This document shows, in pieces, positions 10,976 through 21,264 of a DNA stretch of 64,000 nt. Below the pieces are notes generated by a model, which was given only the letters and a program-made list of their open reading frames with translations, was not told where the DNA came from and ran no database searches. The position numbers were made by a program, and so were the translations under genes. Numbering within the stretch: position 1 is the first letter of the stretch; each line of letters starts with the position of its first letter. Source of the DNA: Bacteroides eggerthii (GTDB taxonomy: Bacteria > Bacteroidota > Bacteroidia > Bacteroidales > Bacteroidaceae); assembly GCF_025146565.1 (NCBI RefSeq), contig NZ_CP102258.1, forward strand, positions 2,884,001 to 2,948,000, in the 5' to 3' direction.

Positions 10976-12010
10976 TCATTGAATACCTCTTTCACGAAGT
11001 TTCAACTGCCAATTCCATGCAGAAAGTAAAGTATCTTCAATGCCTACTTCCGCTTTCCAACCTAATTCATTATTAGCCAGTTCAGGATTAGCCCATACTT
11101 TCTCAATGTCTCCGGCACGACGACCTACAATCTGATAGTTTAACTTCACACCGGTTGCTTTTTCAAATGCATTGATCAATTCCAATACAGAAAGTCCACG
11201 TCCCGTTCCGATATTGAATACTTCCACCTTCTCTTTCTGTTTCTTCTCCAATATGCGGCGGATAGCTACAACATGAGCTTTTGCCAAATCCACAACATTG
11301 ATAAAGTCACGAATACAAGAACCATCAGGAGTATCATAATCATCACCAAATACACTCAATTTTTCGCGGATACCAATAGCTGTCTGAGTGAGATAGGGTA
11401 TCAGATTTTGTGGCACACCGTTAGGCAACTCACCAAGCAATGCAGTAGGATGAGCACCGATCGGATTAAAATAACGCAATAAGATAGCATTAATAGGAGC
11501 ACCGGAAGCAACTGTGTCACGAACAATTTCCTCATTAATTTGCTTCGTGTTTCCATAAGGTGATTCCGCTTTCTTGATAGGCGCCTCTTCCGTTACAGGA
11601 AGATGATCCGGCTGACCATATACAGTACAAGAAGAAGAAAACACAATTCCCTCTACCCCATGTTTCGGCATCAACTCAAGTAAGTTTATCAAAGAGACCA
11701 AGTTGTTGCGATAATAAAGCAACGGTTTCTCCACAGACTCTCCCACAGCTTTACTTGCTGCAAAATGAATAATCGCTTTAATGCCTTTATATTTGGTAAA
11801 CACAGCGTCAAGACCGGCGTAGTCCAAGCAATCCAACTTTTCAAAAACAGGACGGATGCCTGATACCTTTTCAATGTTGTCAACAACATCTGCGCTGGAG
11901 TTTGATAGATTATCGATAATGATAACTTCATAACCTGCGTTCTGAAGTTCTACAACAGTATGAGAACCAATATAGCCGGTTCCACCTGTAACCAAGATTT
12001 TTTCTTTCAT
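10976..12010 (-). CDS. galE: UDP-glucose 4-epimerase
   Basis: Interconverts UDP-glucose and UDP-galactose (Leloir pathway and glycan precursor supply); cytoplasmic, NAD-dependent short-chain dehydrogenase fold, 344 residues. The NAD-binding motif is GGTGYIGSH (9-17). The catalytic pair is Tyr152/Lys156 in YGNTK, with the active-site Ser/Thr in FSSSCTVYG. The C-terminal half carries RDFINVVDLAKAH and the RRAGD motif typical of GalE. It stands alone between two terminators. Confidence 0.96.
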   Translation of the reverse strand: MKEKILVTGGTGYIGSHTVVELQNAGYEVIIIDNLSNSSADVVDNIEKVSGIRPVFEKLDCLDYAGLDAVFTKYKGIKAIIHFAASKAVGESVEKPLLYYRNNLVSLINLLELMPKHGVEGIVFSSSCTVYGQPDHLPVTEEAPIKKAESPYGNTKQINEEIVRDTVASGAPINAILLRYFNPIGAHPTALLGELPNGVPQNLIPYLTQTAIGIREKLSVFGDDYDTPDGSCIRDFINVVDLAKAHVVAIRRILEKKQKEKVEVFNIGTGRGLSVLELINAFEKATGVKLNYQIVGRRAGDIEKVWANPELANNELGWKAEVGIEDTLLSAWNWQLKLRERGIQ

Positions 12011-12051
12011 ATTAAAATAGATAATTTAGCTTTTAGGTTATCATTAGGCTA

Positions 12052-12059
12052 CAAATGTA
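12052..12059 (-). promoter_or_regulatory. Candidate -7 box (TACATTTG) for galE
   Basis: An exact TAnnTTTG match on the minus strand, about 42 bases before the galE ATG. A -33 box is not clear. Confidence 0.45.
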
Positions 12060-12152
12060 AGGAAATAAATTCAGAATATATACAGATAGACAAAAAAAAT
12101 GAACCAAACATTACTCTATTCCGACTGTGTTCGATAACTCCAACAATAAAAA

Positions 12153-12202
12153 AAGCGGAGAAACCACTCTCTCATTTTATAAAGAGAATAGCTTCTTCGC
12201 TT
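12153..12202 (-). terminator. Terminator of the rnf operon
   Basis: On the minus strand, a long hairpin with outer arms 12193-12202 and 12153-12163 (one G-U pair) and an inner CTCTC/GAGAG pairing is followed by CTTTTTTTATT. It lies just after the rnfA stop. Confidence 0.8.
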
Positions 12203-12225
12203 TATCTTAACTGATTAAGCCTACC

Positions 12226-12804
12226 TTATATCTTAACTACACCGGAGAAGCCCATAAATGCCATAGCCAGCAAACCGGCAGTAATCAGGGCTATCGGAGT
12301 TCCTTGCATACCTTTCGGTACATTCACCAGACTCATCTGTTCGCGTAATCCCGCAAAGAGTGTCAATGCCAGACCAAAACCAATAGCAGTAGAGAATGCA
12401 TAAACCACGCCTGTCAGCAAATCATAATCTTTCTGGATAACGAGAATAGCCACACCAAGAATACAACAGTTTGTCGTGATCAGAGGCAAAAACACGCCCA
12501 ATGCCTGATATAAAGAAGGAGATACTTTCTTTAAGATAATCTCTACCATCTGTACCAATGCGGCAATCACAAGAATGAAAGTGATAGTTTGCAAATAACC
12601 TAAATTGAAAGCATCAAGCACATACTTCTGGATGAGGAACGTCACAATTGTTGCAATAGTAAGCACGAATGCCACTGCTGCCGACATTCCCAACGCAGTC
12701 TCCACTTTCTTGGATACTCCCAAAAACGGACAAATACCCAAGAATTGCGACAACACAATGTTATTAACAAAGATTGCCGAGATAAATATCAATATATATT
12801 CCAT
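12226..12804 (-). CDS. rnfA: Rnf complex membrane subunit A
   Basis: An integral membrane subunit (192 residues, six predicted helices) of the ferredoxin:NAD+ oxidoreductase that couples electron flow to ion pumping. The start YILIFISAIFVNNIVLSQFLGICPFLGVS and LPLITTNCCILGVA are RnfA/NqrE signatures. The two conserved Cys in CPF and TNCC likely bind the membrane-embedded Fe-S centre shared with RnfE. Last gene of the operon, 23 bases after rnfE and just ahead of a terminator. Confidence 0.97.
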   Translation of the reverse strand: MEYILIFISAIFVNNIVLSQFLGICPFLGVSKKVETALGMSAAVAFVLTIATIVTFLIQKYVLDAFNLGYLQTITFILVIAALVQMVEIILKKVSPSLYQALGVFLPLITTNCCILGVAILVIQKDYDLLTGVVYAFSTAIGFGLALTLFAGLREQMSLVNVPKGMQGTPIALITAGLLAMAFMGFSGVVKI

Positions 12805-12827
12805 AATATCAATTTATGAATTACAAG

Positions 12828-13412
12828 TTATGCTTTCTTGAAACTGTTGACCAATGCAATGAGGTATCCCAAAGCAATGAATGCACCCGGAGCAAGGACA
12901 AAGACCAACATACCGTATTCTTCGGGAAGAATAGTAAGGTTGAAAATCTTGCCTGTACCCAAGAACTCGCGAACAGCACCTAATAAAGTCAATGCAATAG
13001 TAAAACCTAATCCCATGCCCAGACCGTCAAAAAACGATGCCATCGGATTATTCTTAGCAGCAAACGCTTCGGCACGCCCCAATACAATACAGTTTACTAC
13101 AATCAGCGGAATGAACAAACCTAATGTTGCATAAAGAGCAGGAACATAAGCCTGCATCACCATCTGCAATAATGTAACGAACGATGCGATTACAACTATG
13201 AAAGAAGGGATACGTACCATGTCCGGAATTAAGTTCTTTATAGCAGAAATTACTACATTAGAACAAATGAGCACGAACATTGTAGCCAATCCCATACCCA
13301 TACCATTGATAGCAGACGAAGTAGTGCCTAACGTAGGACACATACCAAGCAGGAGCACAAACGTAGGATTCTCTTTAATAATCCCGTTCATCAACACTTT
13401 AAAATTATTCAT
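12828..13412 (-). CDS. rnfE: Rnf complex membrane subunit E
   Basis: The partner of RnfA, 194 residues with about six helices. It has the family sequences NPTFVLLLGMCPTLGTTSSAINGMGMGLA and LGLFIPLIVVNCIVLGRAEAFA. Cys in GMCP and VNCI are placed as in RnfA, giving the antiparallel pair that carries electrons across the membrane. It is 15 bases downstream of rnfG in the operon. Confidence 0.97.
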   Translation of the reverse strand: MNNFKVLMNGIIKENPTFVLLLGMCPTLGTTSSAINGMGMGLATMFVLICSNVVISAIKNLIPDMVRIPSFIVVIASFVTLLQMVMQAYVPALYATLGLFIPLIVVNCIVLGRAEAFAAKNNPMASFFDGLGMGLGFTIALTLLGAVREFLGTGKIFNLTILPEEYGMLVFVLAPGAFIALGYLIALVNSFKKA

Positions 13413-13427
13413 ATCTCTACTCCTTTC

Positions 13428-14063
13428 TTATTTAGCACTGACAGAATCAGTGAGTTCAACTTTAATAGTAGCTCCCGTAGCGCCATCAGCCGTATTTTGA
13501 CCGGCATATGCTGCATATGCAACATTTACAGCATTCAGAAAAGCACGTGAAGTAATGGTCGAAGCCGTAATAGCATCTACCTTACCGCCATCTTTACTTA
13601 CAGTTAAAGAGGCTTCACCGGGATTCATACCTGTAATATCTCCCTTATTTCCTTTCTTGAACCAATCGGCTGCTTTGGAACCCAACCCCGGAGTTTCTGC
13701 ATGTGATAACAAAGAATAATCAATAATCTTACCTTCTGCATCGAAACCAACCAATACCTTCAGCTCACCACCGAAGCCCATAGAAGTCGCCTCGACAGCC
13801 GCACCAATGAATTTGCCTTCTTTGGTAGCCGGATATACAGAGTATTCAACACCGTTCACCTCTTGAATTTTCTTGTCTGCAATCGGATCATTGTCAAAAC
13901 CCGGAACGACTGCACTTACTGCATCGCTCAGCGTTTTAGCATTAGCTTGCGCAATAGGCTCCTTTGTCAGTTCGTTTACATAAGCCAGCAGTGCTACGGA
14001 AATAGCAGTAACTCCCGTAAGTACCAGCAACATATTCTTTAAGGATGATTCTAACTTTTTCAT
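13428..14063 (-). CDS. rnfG: Rnf complex subunit G (covalent FMN protein)
   Basis: A 211-residue periplasm-facing subunit: one N-terminal membrane helix (about 11-29) and an FMN-binding domain. FMN is joined by ApbE to a Thr in a motif usually written SGAT; here the equivalent is TAST in DAITASTITSRAF, with Thr169 the likely attachment site. The SHAETPGLGSK motif (120-130) is the typical family stretch. The gene overlaps rnfD by 4 bases (ATGA). No apbE is present in the window. Confidence 0.95.
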   Translation of the reverse strand: MKKLESSLKNMLLVLTGVTAISVALLAYVNELTKEPIAQANAKTLSDAVSAVVPGFDNDPIADKKIQEVNGVEYSVYPATKEGKFIGAAVEATSMGFGGELKVLVGFDAEGKIIDYSLLSHAETPGLGSKAADWFKKGNKGDITGMNPGEASLTVSKDGGKVDAITASTITSRAFLNAVNVAYAAYAGQNTADGATGATIKVELTDSVSAK

Positions 14064-15052
14064 TTCTTCTTCGCTACCTCCCCAAAGCGTTTAGGTTTAA
14101 CATATGTGTTAATCAGCGGAGTGAACGCATTCATAATCAGAATAGCGAACGACATACCTTCAGGATATGCGCCGAACAGACGAATAACGACTGTCAGCAG
14201 ACCGATGCAAACACCGTAAATCAACATTCCTTTATGGCTCATCGGAGAAGTAACATAATCTGTGGCCATAAAAACAGCACCCAGCATCAAACCGCCCGAC
14301 AGCAATTGTACTACCGGAGACACATAAATTTCCGGATTAACCAAATACATGATACCGGAAAAAACAAATACTGTACCCAAGATAGCAACAGGAATATGCC
14401 ATGTAATAATTTTCTTCCATAACATATAGGCCAGTCCCAACAACAAAGCCAACGCACTGACTTCACCCAAACAACCGCCATTGTTACCAATCAGCAAATC
14501 GAAAGATGCAGGAAGATCACTTAAAGACATTCCGGGAGCACCGTTTATAACGCCTTTCATAATAGCCAGCGGTGTGGCGGCCGTAGTAGCATCCGTATAT
14601 GCAGTCAACTGTCCGACAGCCGGCCATGTTGTCATCTGTACAGGAAAAGAAAGCAACAGGAATACACGTCCTGCCAATGCCGGGTTAAAAGGATTACAAC
14701 CTAAGCCACCAAAAGACATCTTGCCTACACCGATAGCAAACAAAGCGCCCAAAATGATAATCCAGATAGGAAGGTTGGAAGGTAAGTTAAATGCTAGCAA
14801 CACACCTGTGATAATGGCAGAACCATCACAGATAGTTGTAGTTTCTTTTTTCATCAGGAACTTGCCGATAGCCCATTCAAAGAACAAGCAGGCTGCTACG
14901 GATGTAGCCGTAACAATCAGCGCACCCAGTCCGAAAAAGTAAAGCGACACAAGAAATGCAGGGATCAATGCTATAAGCACGCCATACATATTCTTCTTTA
15001 CGCTGTCACCGCCATGAACGTGGGGCGAAAGGGATACGATTAATTTATTCAT
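14060..15052 (-). CDS. rnfD: Rnf complex membrane subunit D
   Basis: A 330-residue membrane subunit with about eight to ten helices. It has the RnfD/NqrB features SLSPHVHGGDSVKKNMYGVLIALIP, GGLGCNPFNPALAGRVFLL and the flavin-attachment region TTAATPL, where Thr160 stands at the position of the Thr in the usual SGAT. The C-terminal EGMSFAILIMNAFTPLI is also typical. It lies between rnfC (23-base gap) and rnfG (overlap). Confidence 0.96.
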   Translation of the reverse strand: MNKLIVSLSPHVHGGDSVKKNMYGVLIALIPAFLVSLYFFGLGALIVTATSVAACLFFEWAIGKFLMKKETTTICDGSAIITGVLLAFNLPSNLPIWIIILGALFAIGVGKMSFGGLGCNPFNPALAGRVFLLLSFPVQMTTWPAVGQLTAYTDATTAATPLAIMKGVINGAPGMSLSDLPASFDLLIGNNGGCLGEVSALALLLGLAYMLWKKIITWHIPVAILGTVFVFSGIMYLVNPEIYVSPVVQLLSGGLMLGAVFMATDYVTSPMSHKGMLIYGVCIGLLTVVIRLFGAYPEGMSFAILIMNAFTPLINTYVKPKRFGEVAKKK

Positions 15053-15075
15053 AAGATTATATTAAATTAAATCTT

Positions 15076-16413
15076 TCATTTTTTTACTTGACGTGCACGT
15101 ATCATCGCTCCCACTTTACCTTTACCCAAACGGATGTAATCCAGCATCGGACGGTTAGAAGGACAAGTGAACTGGCATGAGCCACACTCGATACATGACA
15201 TGATATCTTCTTTCTCTACTCTTTCAAAGTCTCCATGAGCCGATACAGTAGCAAGCAAATAGGGTTCCAGTCCCATCGGACAAGCAGCTACACATTTAGC
15301 ACAACGGATACATGGTTGTACCTCACCGCGTTTAGCCTCTTTATCGTTCATAATCAGAATACCGGAACTACCCTTAGCTGTCGGCACATCTGTATTTATC
15401 AAAGCTTTACCCATCATCGGACCACCGCCGATAATCTTCCCCGTATCTTCAGGCAGACCGCCACAAGCATCAATCAATTGTTTCATCGGCGTACCGATAC
15501 GAGCCAAGAAGTTGGAGGGGTGAGATAAAGACTTACCAGTTACGGTAATGACACGCTCAAACAAAGGTTTATTCTTCTGTACAGCCTGATATACGGCAAA
15601 TGCAGTACCAACGTTCTGAACAACTGCACCGGTAGAGATAGGCAATGCACCGGCAGCAACCTGACGATTGATGACAGCATCAATCAGTTGCTTTTCGCCA
15701 CCTTGCGGGTATTGGACTTTCAAAGGAACAACCTCGATGCCTGCATAACCGGAAGCCACTTTCGTCATTAACTGAATAGCATCAGGCTTATTATTCTCAA
15801 TACCGATAAATGCCTTATTCACTTTTACAGCTTTCATCAATATGGAGACACCTACCATTATTTCTTCGGCATGCTCCAACATCAATTGATGATCGGCAGT
15901 CAAATAAGGTTCACACTCCACTGCATTAATAATCACACATTCTGCCTTAAATGCAGGCGGCGGACACAACTTAACCTGTGTAGGGAAACAAGCGCCTCCC
16001 AACCCTACGATACCTGCATCCGCAATTTTCTTCACAATCTCCTCGGCTGTCAGATTACATTCTTTCACCAATGTCTCGGTACGGTCAATACTTTCTTCCC
16101 ATTCATCTCCTTCTACATCAATGAAAATGGCAGGCTTTGCGTATCCGCTGGCATCTACAACAGTGTCAATTTTAGCGACCTTGCCGCTGACAGACGAATG
16201 AATAGCAGCCGATACGAAGCCACCGGGTTCGGCAATCTTTGTACCTACTTTCACAACATCACCCTTGGCTACGATAGGCTTAGCAGGAGCTCCAATGTGC
16301 TGCCCCAGCAAGATAACAGCTTTTGCCGGAATCTCCGCCTGTACGATAGGCTGATGTGCTGAAAGTTTATTTTCGTGTGGATGAACTCCACCGATTGAAA
16401 ATGTCTTCAACAT
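15076..16413 (-). CDS. rnfC: Rnf complex subunit C (NADH and FMN site)
   Basis: The soluble NAD(H)-binding subunit, 445 residues, on the cytoplasmic face. It has the Gly-rich nucleotide and FMN region (VGLGGACFPTQVKL, and GGEKQLIDAVINRQV) and two 4Fe-4S clusters near the C-terminus with Cys368/371/374/378 and Cys407/410/413/417. The N-terminal part (residues ~30-95) resembles a biotinyl/lipoyl-like barrel, as in other RnfC. The gap after rnfB is 37 bases. Confidence 0.96.
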   Translation of the reverse strand: MLKTFSIGGVHPHENKLSAHQPIVQAEIPAKAVILLGQHIGAPAKPIVAKGDVVKVGTKIAEPGGFVSAAIHSSVSGKVAKIDTVVDASGYAKPAIFIDVEGDEWEESIDRTETLVKECNLTAEEIVKKIADAGIVGLGGACFPTQVKLCPPPAFKAECVIINAVECEPYLTADHQLMLEHAEEIMVGVSILMKAVKVNKAFIGIENNKPDAIQLMTKVASGYAGIEVVPLKVQYPQGGEKQLIDAVINRQVAAGALPISTGAVVQNVGTAFAVYQAVQKNKPLFERVITVTGKSLSHPSNFLARIGTPMKQLIDACGGLPEDTGKIIGGGPMMGKALINTDVPTAKGSSGILIMNDKEAKRGEVQPCIRCAKCVAACPMGLEPYLLATVSAHGDFERVEKEDIMSCIECGSCQFTCPSNRPMLDYIRLGKGKVGAMIRARQVKK

Positions 16414-16450
16414 ACAATTCTGTATTTTAGTCGTTTAATTACTTTTAATA

Positions 16451-17311
16451 TTATGCCTCTGCTTTCGGAGCTTCTCCTTCTGTTTTGGGTTTACGTGGAG
16501 GGAAGTTGAGTGCGATAATTGTACCTTGCGGACAAACTTCCTCACACTTACGACAAGATTTACACTTATTTGGATCAATATACGCCAAATTATTTTCCAG
16601 TGTAATCGCTTCGAAAGGACATACTTTCACACACTTACCACAACCGATGCAAGCTACGGTACAAGCCTTACGTGCTACGGCACCCTTATCCTTGTTTACG
16701 CATTGCACGTACACACGACGGGATTTCTTACCTTGAGGACGAATTTCAATGATGTTTCTCGGACAAGCCTTGGCGCATGCACCACAAGCAGTACATTTAG
16801 ACTCATCTACTTCAGGAAGTCCTGTTTCCGGGTTCATATGGATAGCGTCAAACTGACAAGCGGTTACACAGTCTCCACAACCCAGACAACCAAAACTACA
16901 TCCCGTTTCACCACCGTAAAGAGAAGCTGCAATAGCACAACTCTTTGCACCGTCATATTGATTGACGCGAGGACGGTTGGCACATGTTCCGTTACATCTC
17001 ACCACTGCAACCATAGGTTCGGCAGTAGCAGCATCCAATCCCAAAATTTCAGCAACCTTCGTCATAACGGGTTGTCCCCCTACCGGACAAAGCTTACCTT
17101 CGAGTGAACCTGCTTTGACACAAGCGTCTGCAAAGCCACTACATCCCGGGTAACCACATCCACCGCAGTTTGCTTGAGGCAGCACAGCTGCCACTTGTGC
17201 AATTCGCGGATCTTCATACACAGCAAATTTCTTAGAAGCAACATAAAGAATAGCGGCTGATACCAACGCTATAGCTCCTAATGAAATTACTGCAATCAGA
17301 ATTACATTCAT
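16451..17311 (-). CDS. rnfB: Rnf complex subunit B (polyferredoxin)
   Basis: The electron-entry subunit, 286 residues. A short N-terminal membrane anchor (about 3-25) is followed by a four-Cys cluster region (Cys49, 52, 57, 75) and then several CxxCxxCxxxC ferredoxin motifs, for example CLGCGDCVTAC, CTACGACAKACP, CIGCGKCVKVCP and CKSCRKCEEVCP. It receives electrons from reduced ferredoxin. It lies 38 bases after the rseC-like gene. Confidence 0.97.
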   Translation of the reverse strand: MNVILIAVISLGAIALVSAAILYVASKKFAVYEDPRIAQVAAVLPQANCGGCGYPGCSGFADACVKAGSLEGKLCPVGGQPVMTKVAEILGLDAATAEPMVAVVRCNGTCANRPRVNQYDGAKSCAIAASLYGGETGCSFGCLGCGDCVTACQFDAIHMNPETGLPEVDESKCTACGACAKACPRNIIEIRPQGKKSRRVYVQCVNKDKGAVARKACTVACIGCGKCVKVCPFEAITLENNLAYIDPNKCKSCRKCEEVCPQGTIIALNFPPRKPKTEGEAPKAEA

Positions 17312-17349
17312 AAATTAGTTGTTTATTAATTATTTGTTTTATGTATTAG

Positions 17350-17769
17350 TTAGTTCATTGGTTTGACCGAAAAAGAGAACTTCTTCCTCAATTGCGATTT
17401 ATTCAGCCACAGTACATAATAATAAGGTATAAGAAGAGCTAATGAACAGAGTGCGGAACTCAATTCATCATTCCATACAGCCATCAAGACAAAGAGAGAA
17501 AAGACTAAGAGCAAAAAAGGAAAAATGAAAGCCAACAGCACTGCCATTGCCCCCATTGACAGCTCACCGATTACCCACACGTGGTCGCCAGGCTGATAAG
17601 AAAATGTGCCGTCATTGGTAACGTCAATGATTTTCTCTTTTGTATCGGACGAACTGCAATGTCCCTTGATACTGCATGAAGCACATGCTGATGTCTGAAC
17701 AATTCTCACTTGAAGATGAGAACCGCTTATGTTTTCCACAATACCCTGATGTTTTATAGTATTCGCCAT
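17350..17769 (-). CDS. rseC: RseC/MucC-like membrane protein leading the rnf operon
   Basis: A 139-residue protein of the SoxR-reducing system RseC family. The soluble N-terminal part holds four Cys in CASCSIKGHCSSSD plus the upstream CAS pair (family Cys cluster), and two membrane helices follow (about 76-98 and 101-120). In E. coli, RseC works with the Rsx (Rnf) complex to keep SoxR reduced. In Bacteroidota it is the usual first gene of rnf operons, where a maturation or electron-transfer role is inferred. Confidence 0.88.
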   Translation of the reverse strand: MANTIKHQGIVENISGSHLQVRIVQTSACASCSIKGHCSSSDTKEKIIDVTNDGTFSYQPGDHVWVIGELSMGAMAVLLAFIFPFLLLVFSLFVLMAVWNDELSSALCSLALLIPYYYVLWLNKSQLRKKFSFSVKPMN

Positions 17770-17797
17770 TTTGCAAAGTGTGCATTACAAATCGCGG

Positions 17798-17826
17798 CAA
17801 ATTTACGCATTATTTGCGAACTGCAA
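17798..17826 (-). promoter_or_regulatory. Promoter of the rseC-rnf operon
   Basis: On the minus strand TTG (17824-17826) and TAAATTTG (17798-17805) are 18 bases apart, matching the Bacteroides -33/-7 pattern. The predicted start of transcription is about 20-30 bases before the rseC ATG. Confidence 0.6.
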
Positions 17827-17916
17827 GGGATTAGATTGTTTTTTCTGTGTACGCAAACATTCTTTTTCCCGTTTTTAGTGATTTTTCTTTATTTTTTCTA
17901 CTAAAAACACAAAAAA

Positions 17917-17943
17917 GCGCTCCGCTGTCATCCAACGGAGCGC
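17917..17943 (-). terminator. Terminator of the DUF3078 gene
   Basis: A perfect 8-bp GC-rich stem (17917-17924 with 17936-17943) and 11-base loop are followed on the minus strand by a T-rich run. It lies 28 bases after the stop. Confidence 0.85.
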
Positions 17944-17971
17944 CCCTCTTGGCCATTAACAATGTATATGG

Positions 17972-19411
17972 TTACCATTTGTAATTAATACCAAAACTCA
18001 ACAATTCTTTTAATTGAAAATAGCTATCCCCTTCGGTCGGTTTGGCACTGTCGTCAAAACGAGCATGTACATAGAGCTTAGTGGAAAGATAGCGGTTCAG
18101 TACAAAATTTACAGTGTTTTCCCATTCGACACGCGTCCATTCATAGCTGGTCTGAAAATCCAAACGTGAATCTAAGACGATAGAAGGTATGATAGTCCAT
18201 GAAATCGTAGGTTGCACCTGAGAACCGAAATTATGCTTAACGCACTTACCTTCGTCCAAACCGAACTTCACTTCATCAACTTCTTTGTTGCCTACGTAAC
18301 GCATCATATAAGTCAATGGAGCTATAAAAACCGATAAATTAAATTTCTTTTTTTTCAATTTGTAGTCCATACCAATACTGGATGCCCAGTCCGCCGGAGC
18401 GAAGAATGCAGAAACCAACTCCTCACTATTAGCTTTATAACCATGACAAAATTGAGTTTTAAACTCTGTTGTTATGGTATAGTACCATTTGGATGCGGCC
18501 TGAATACCTATTTTACTATAAATTCGAAGTTGGTCGGTGCTTACCAAATAATCATGAAATTCATCGGAAGGAGCAGAACTAAAACCTAATTTAGCATCCA
18601 ATAAATTCTCCCATTGTACTTTTTCCTTATCATTATAATTGGCAAACAATTGTAGATTGGCAAGCAAAGCATTAGTACTTTCACCACCTTTATACCAATT
18701 GTCAGAGATATAGTTTTGCGTAATTTGTAATGAACCGTTTCCACCGGTTACCCACCAGTTGGGTTTCTGTATCACAACTTCCGCATCTTCTTTCACTCCA
18801 ATTATTTTCTCTTGGGCAAAAAGTTTGGCAACGGAAGGTTTGGAAGAGACTTCCTTTTCAATATTGTCCTTAAATACCTTTGTTTTTTTTATTTCCTTTT
18901 CAGTCATTTCCACTAAATCCGGACGATTAACATATGTGTTCATCATCACGCGATCCACAACTCTGTTCGCATTCTCTTTCGATAAAAAGCTCAATGTATC
19001 AAACGGCAGAAGTTCTTTCGTCATAGCGGGTACTGTATCCTGTTTTTGAAAAGTCCAGTTAACCTGCGACAAACGCTCCATTGGAGCATAGTAATAAGTA
19101 GTAGGAACAAACAAGCGATAGTAGTCCGGATTATATGCAATATAACGTTCAGGAGTAGCCGGATCATTCAAATAATTCAGCACACCAAAATACTTTTCAT
19201 ACAACACAGAGACTGTATCCAACTGATATCCTCCATTATGCGGTTTCAGTTTCAATATCCAGTTTTGACTCCAAATGCCCGACAATGTATCCGCACTTTC
19301 TGTTCTAGCCTGCTTCTTTATATCTTTTACAGAAGTTAAAGAATCCTGTGCTATCACCGGAAATGAAAATAGTACGGCAACTAATCCTATTAAAATACGT
19401 CTATTCCTCAT
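17972..19411 (-). CDS. DUF3078 outer-membrane protein
   Basis: A 479-residue secreted protein: a signal peptide (1-21, ending PVIAQ), then a region of unknown fold, then alternating aromatic beta-strands that end in a terminal YKW, as in outer-membrane barrels. Sequences such as [27 protein letters not shown] are the DUF3078 core. The function of the family is unknown. It is a single gene with its own promoter and terminator, divergent from pyrG. Confidence 0.85.
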   Translation of the reverse strand: MRNRRILIGLVAVLFSFPVIAQDSLTSVKDIKKQARTESADTLSGIWSQNWILKLKPHNGGYQLDTVSVLYEKYFGVLNYLNDPATPERYIAYNPDYYRLFVPTTYYYAPMERLSQVNWTFQKQDTVPAMTKELLPFDTLSFLSKENANRVVDRVMMNTYVNRPDLVEMTEKEIKKTKVFKDNIEKEVSSKPSVAKLFAQEKIIGVKEDAEVVIQKPNWWVTGGNGSLQITQNYISDNWYKGGESTNALLANLQLFANYNDKEKVQWENLLDAKLGFSSAPSDEFHDYLVSTDQLRIYSKIGIQAASKWYYTITTEFKTQFCHGYKANSEELVSAFFAPADWASSIGMDYKLKKKKFNLSVFIAPLTYMMRYVGNKEVDEVKFGLDEGKCVKHNFGSQVQPTISWTIIPSIVLDSRLDFQTSYEWTRVEWENTVNFVLNRYLSTKLYVHARFDDSAKPTEGDSYFQLKELLSFGINYKW

Positions 19412-19437
19412 ATATTCTTAAAATCTATATTTGAACG

Positions 19438-19468
19438 CAAAATTAAACCAAAATGTTCAGATTACAAA
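19438..19468 (-). promoter_or_regulatory. Promoter of the DUF3078 gene
   Basis: On the minus strand TTTG (19465-19468) and TAATTTTG (19438-19445) are separated by 19 bases, a close match to the Bacteroides consensus. The leader would be about 20 bases. Confidence 0.65.
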
Positions 19469-19544
19469 AAGAGAGAAGTGAAAGTTTATCAGAACCTTAT
19501 TATGCATGCATATTCCACTTTTTATAATTGTTTTCACAAAACTG

Positions 19545-19576
19545 TTATGTACTTCCTCTTTTTTTTCATAATTTTG
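19545..19576 (+). promoter_or_regulatory. Promoter of pyrG-yidC
   Basis: TAATTTTG at 19569-19576 is an exact -7 match. TTATG at 19545-19549, 19 bases upstream, stands where the TTTG box is expected. A second TAnnTTTG match (TATATTTG, 19426-19433) lies further upstream. Confidence 0.5.
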
Positions 19577-19604
19577 CGCTTTAATTTTTAGAGAAAACAT
19601 TTAA

Positions 19605-21230
<1,626 letters not shown>

Positions 21231-21264
21231 TCATTACTAATTTATATAATTCATAATTGATTAA

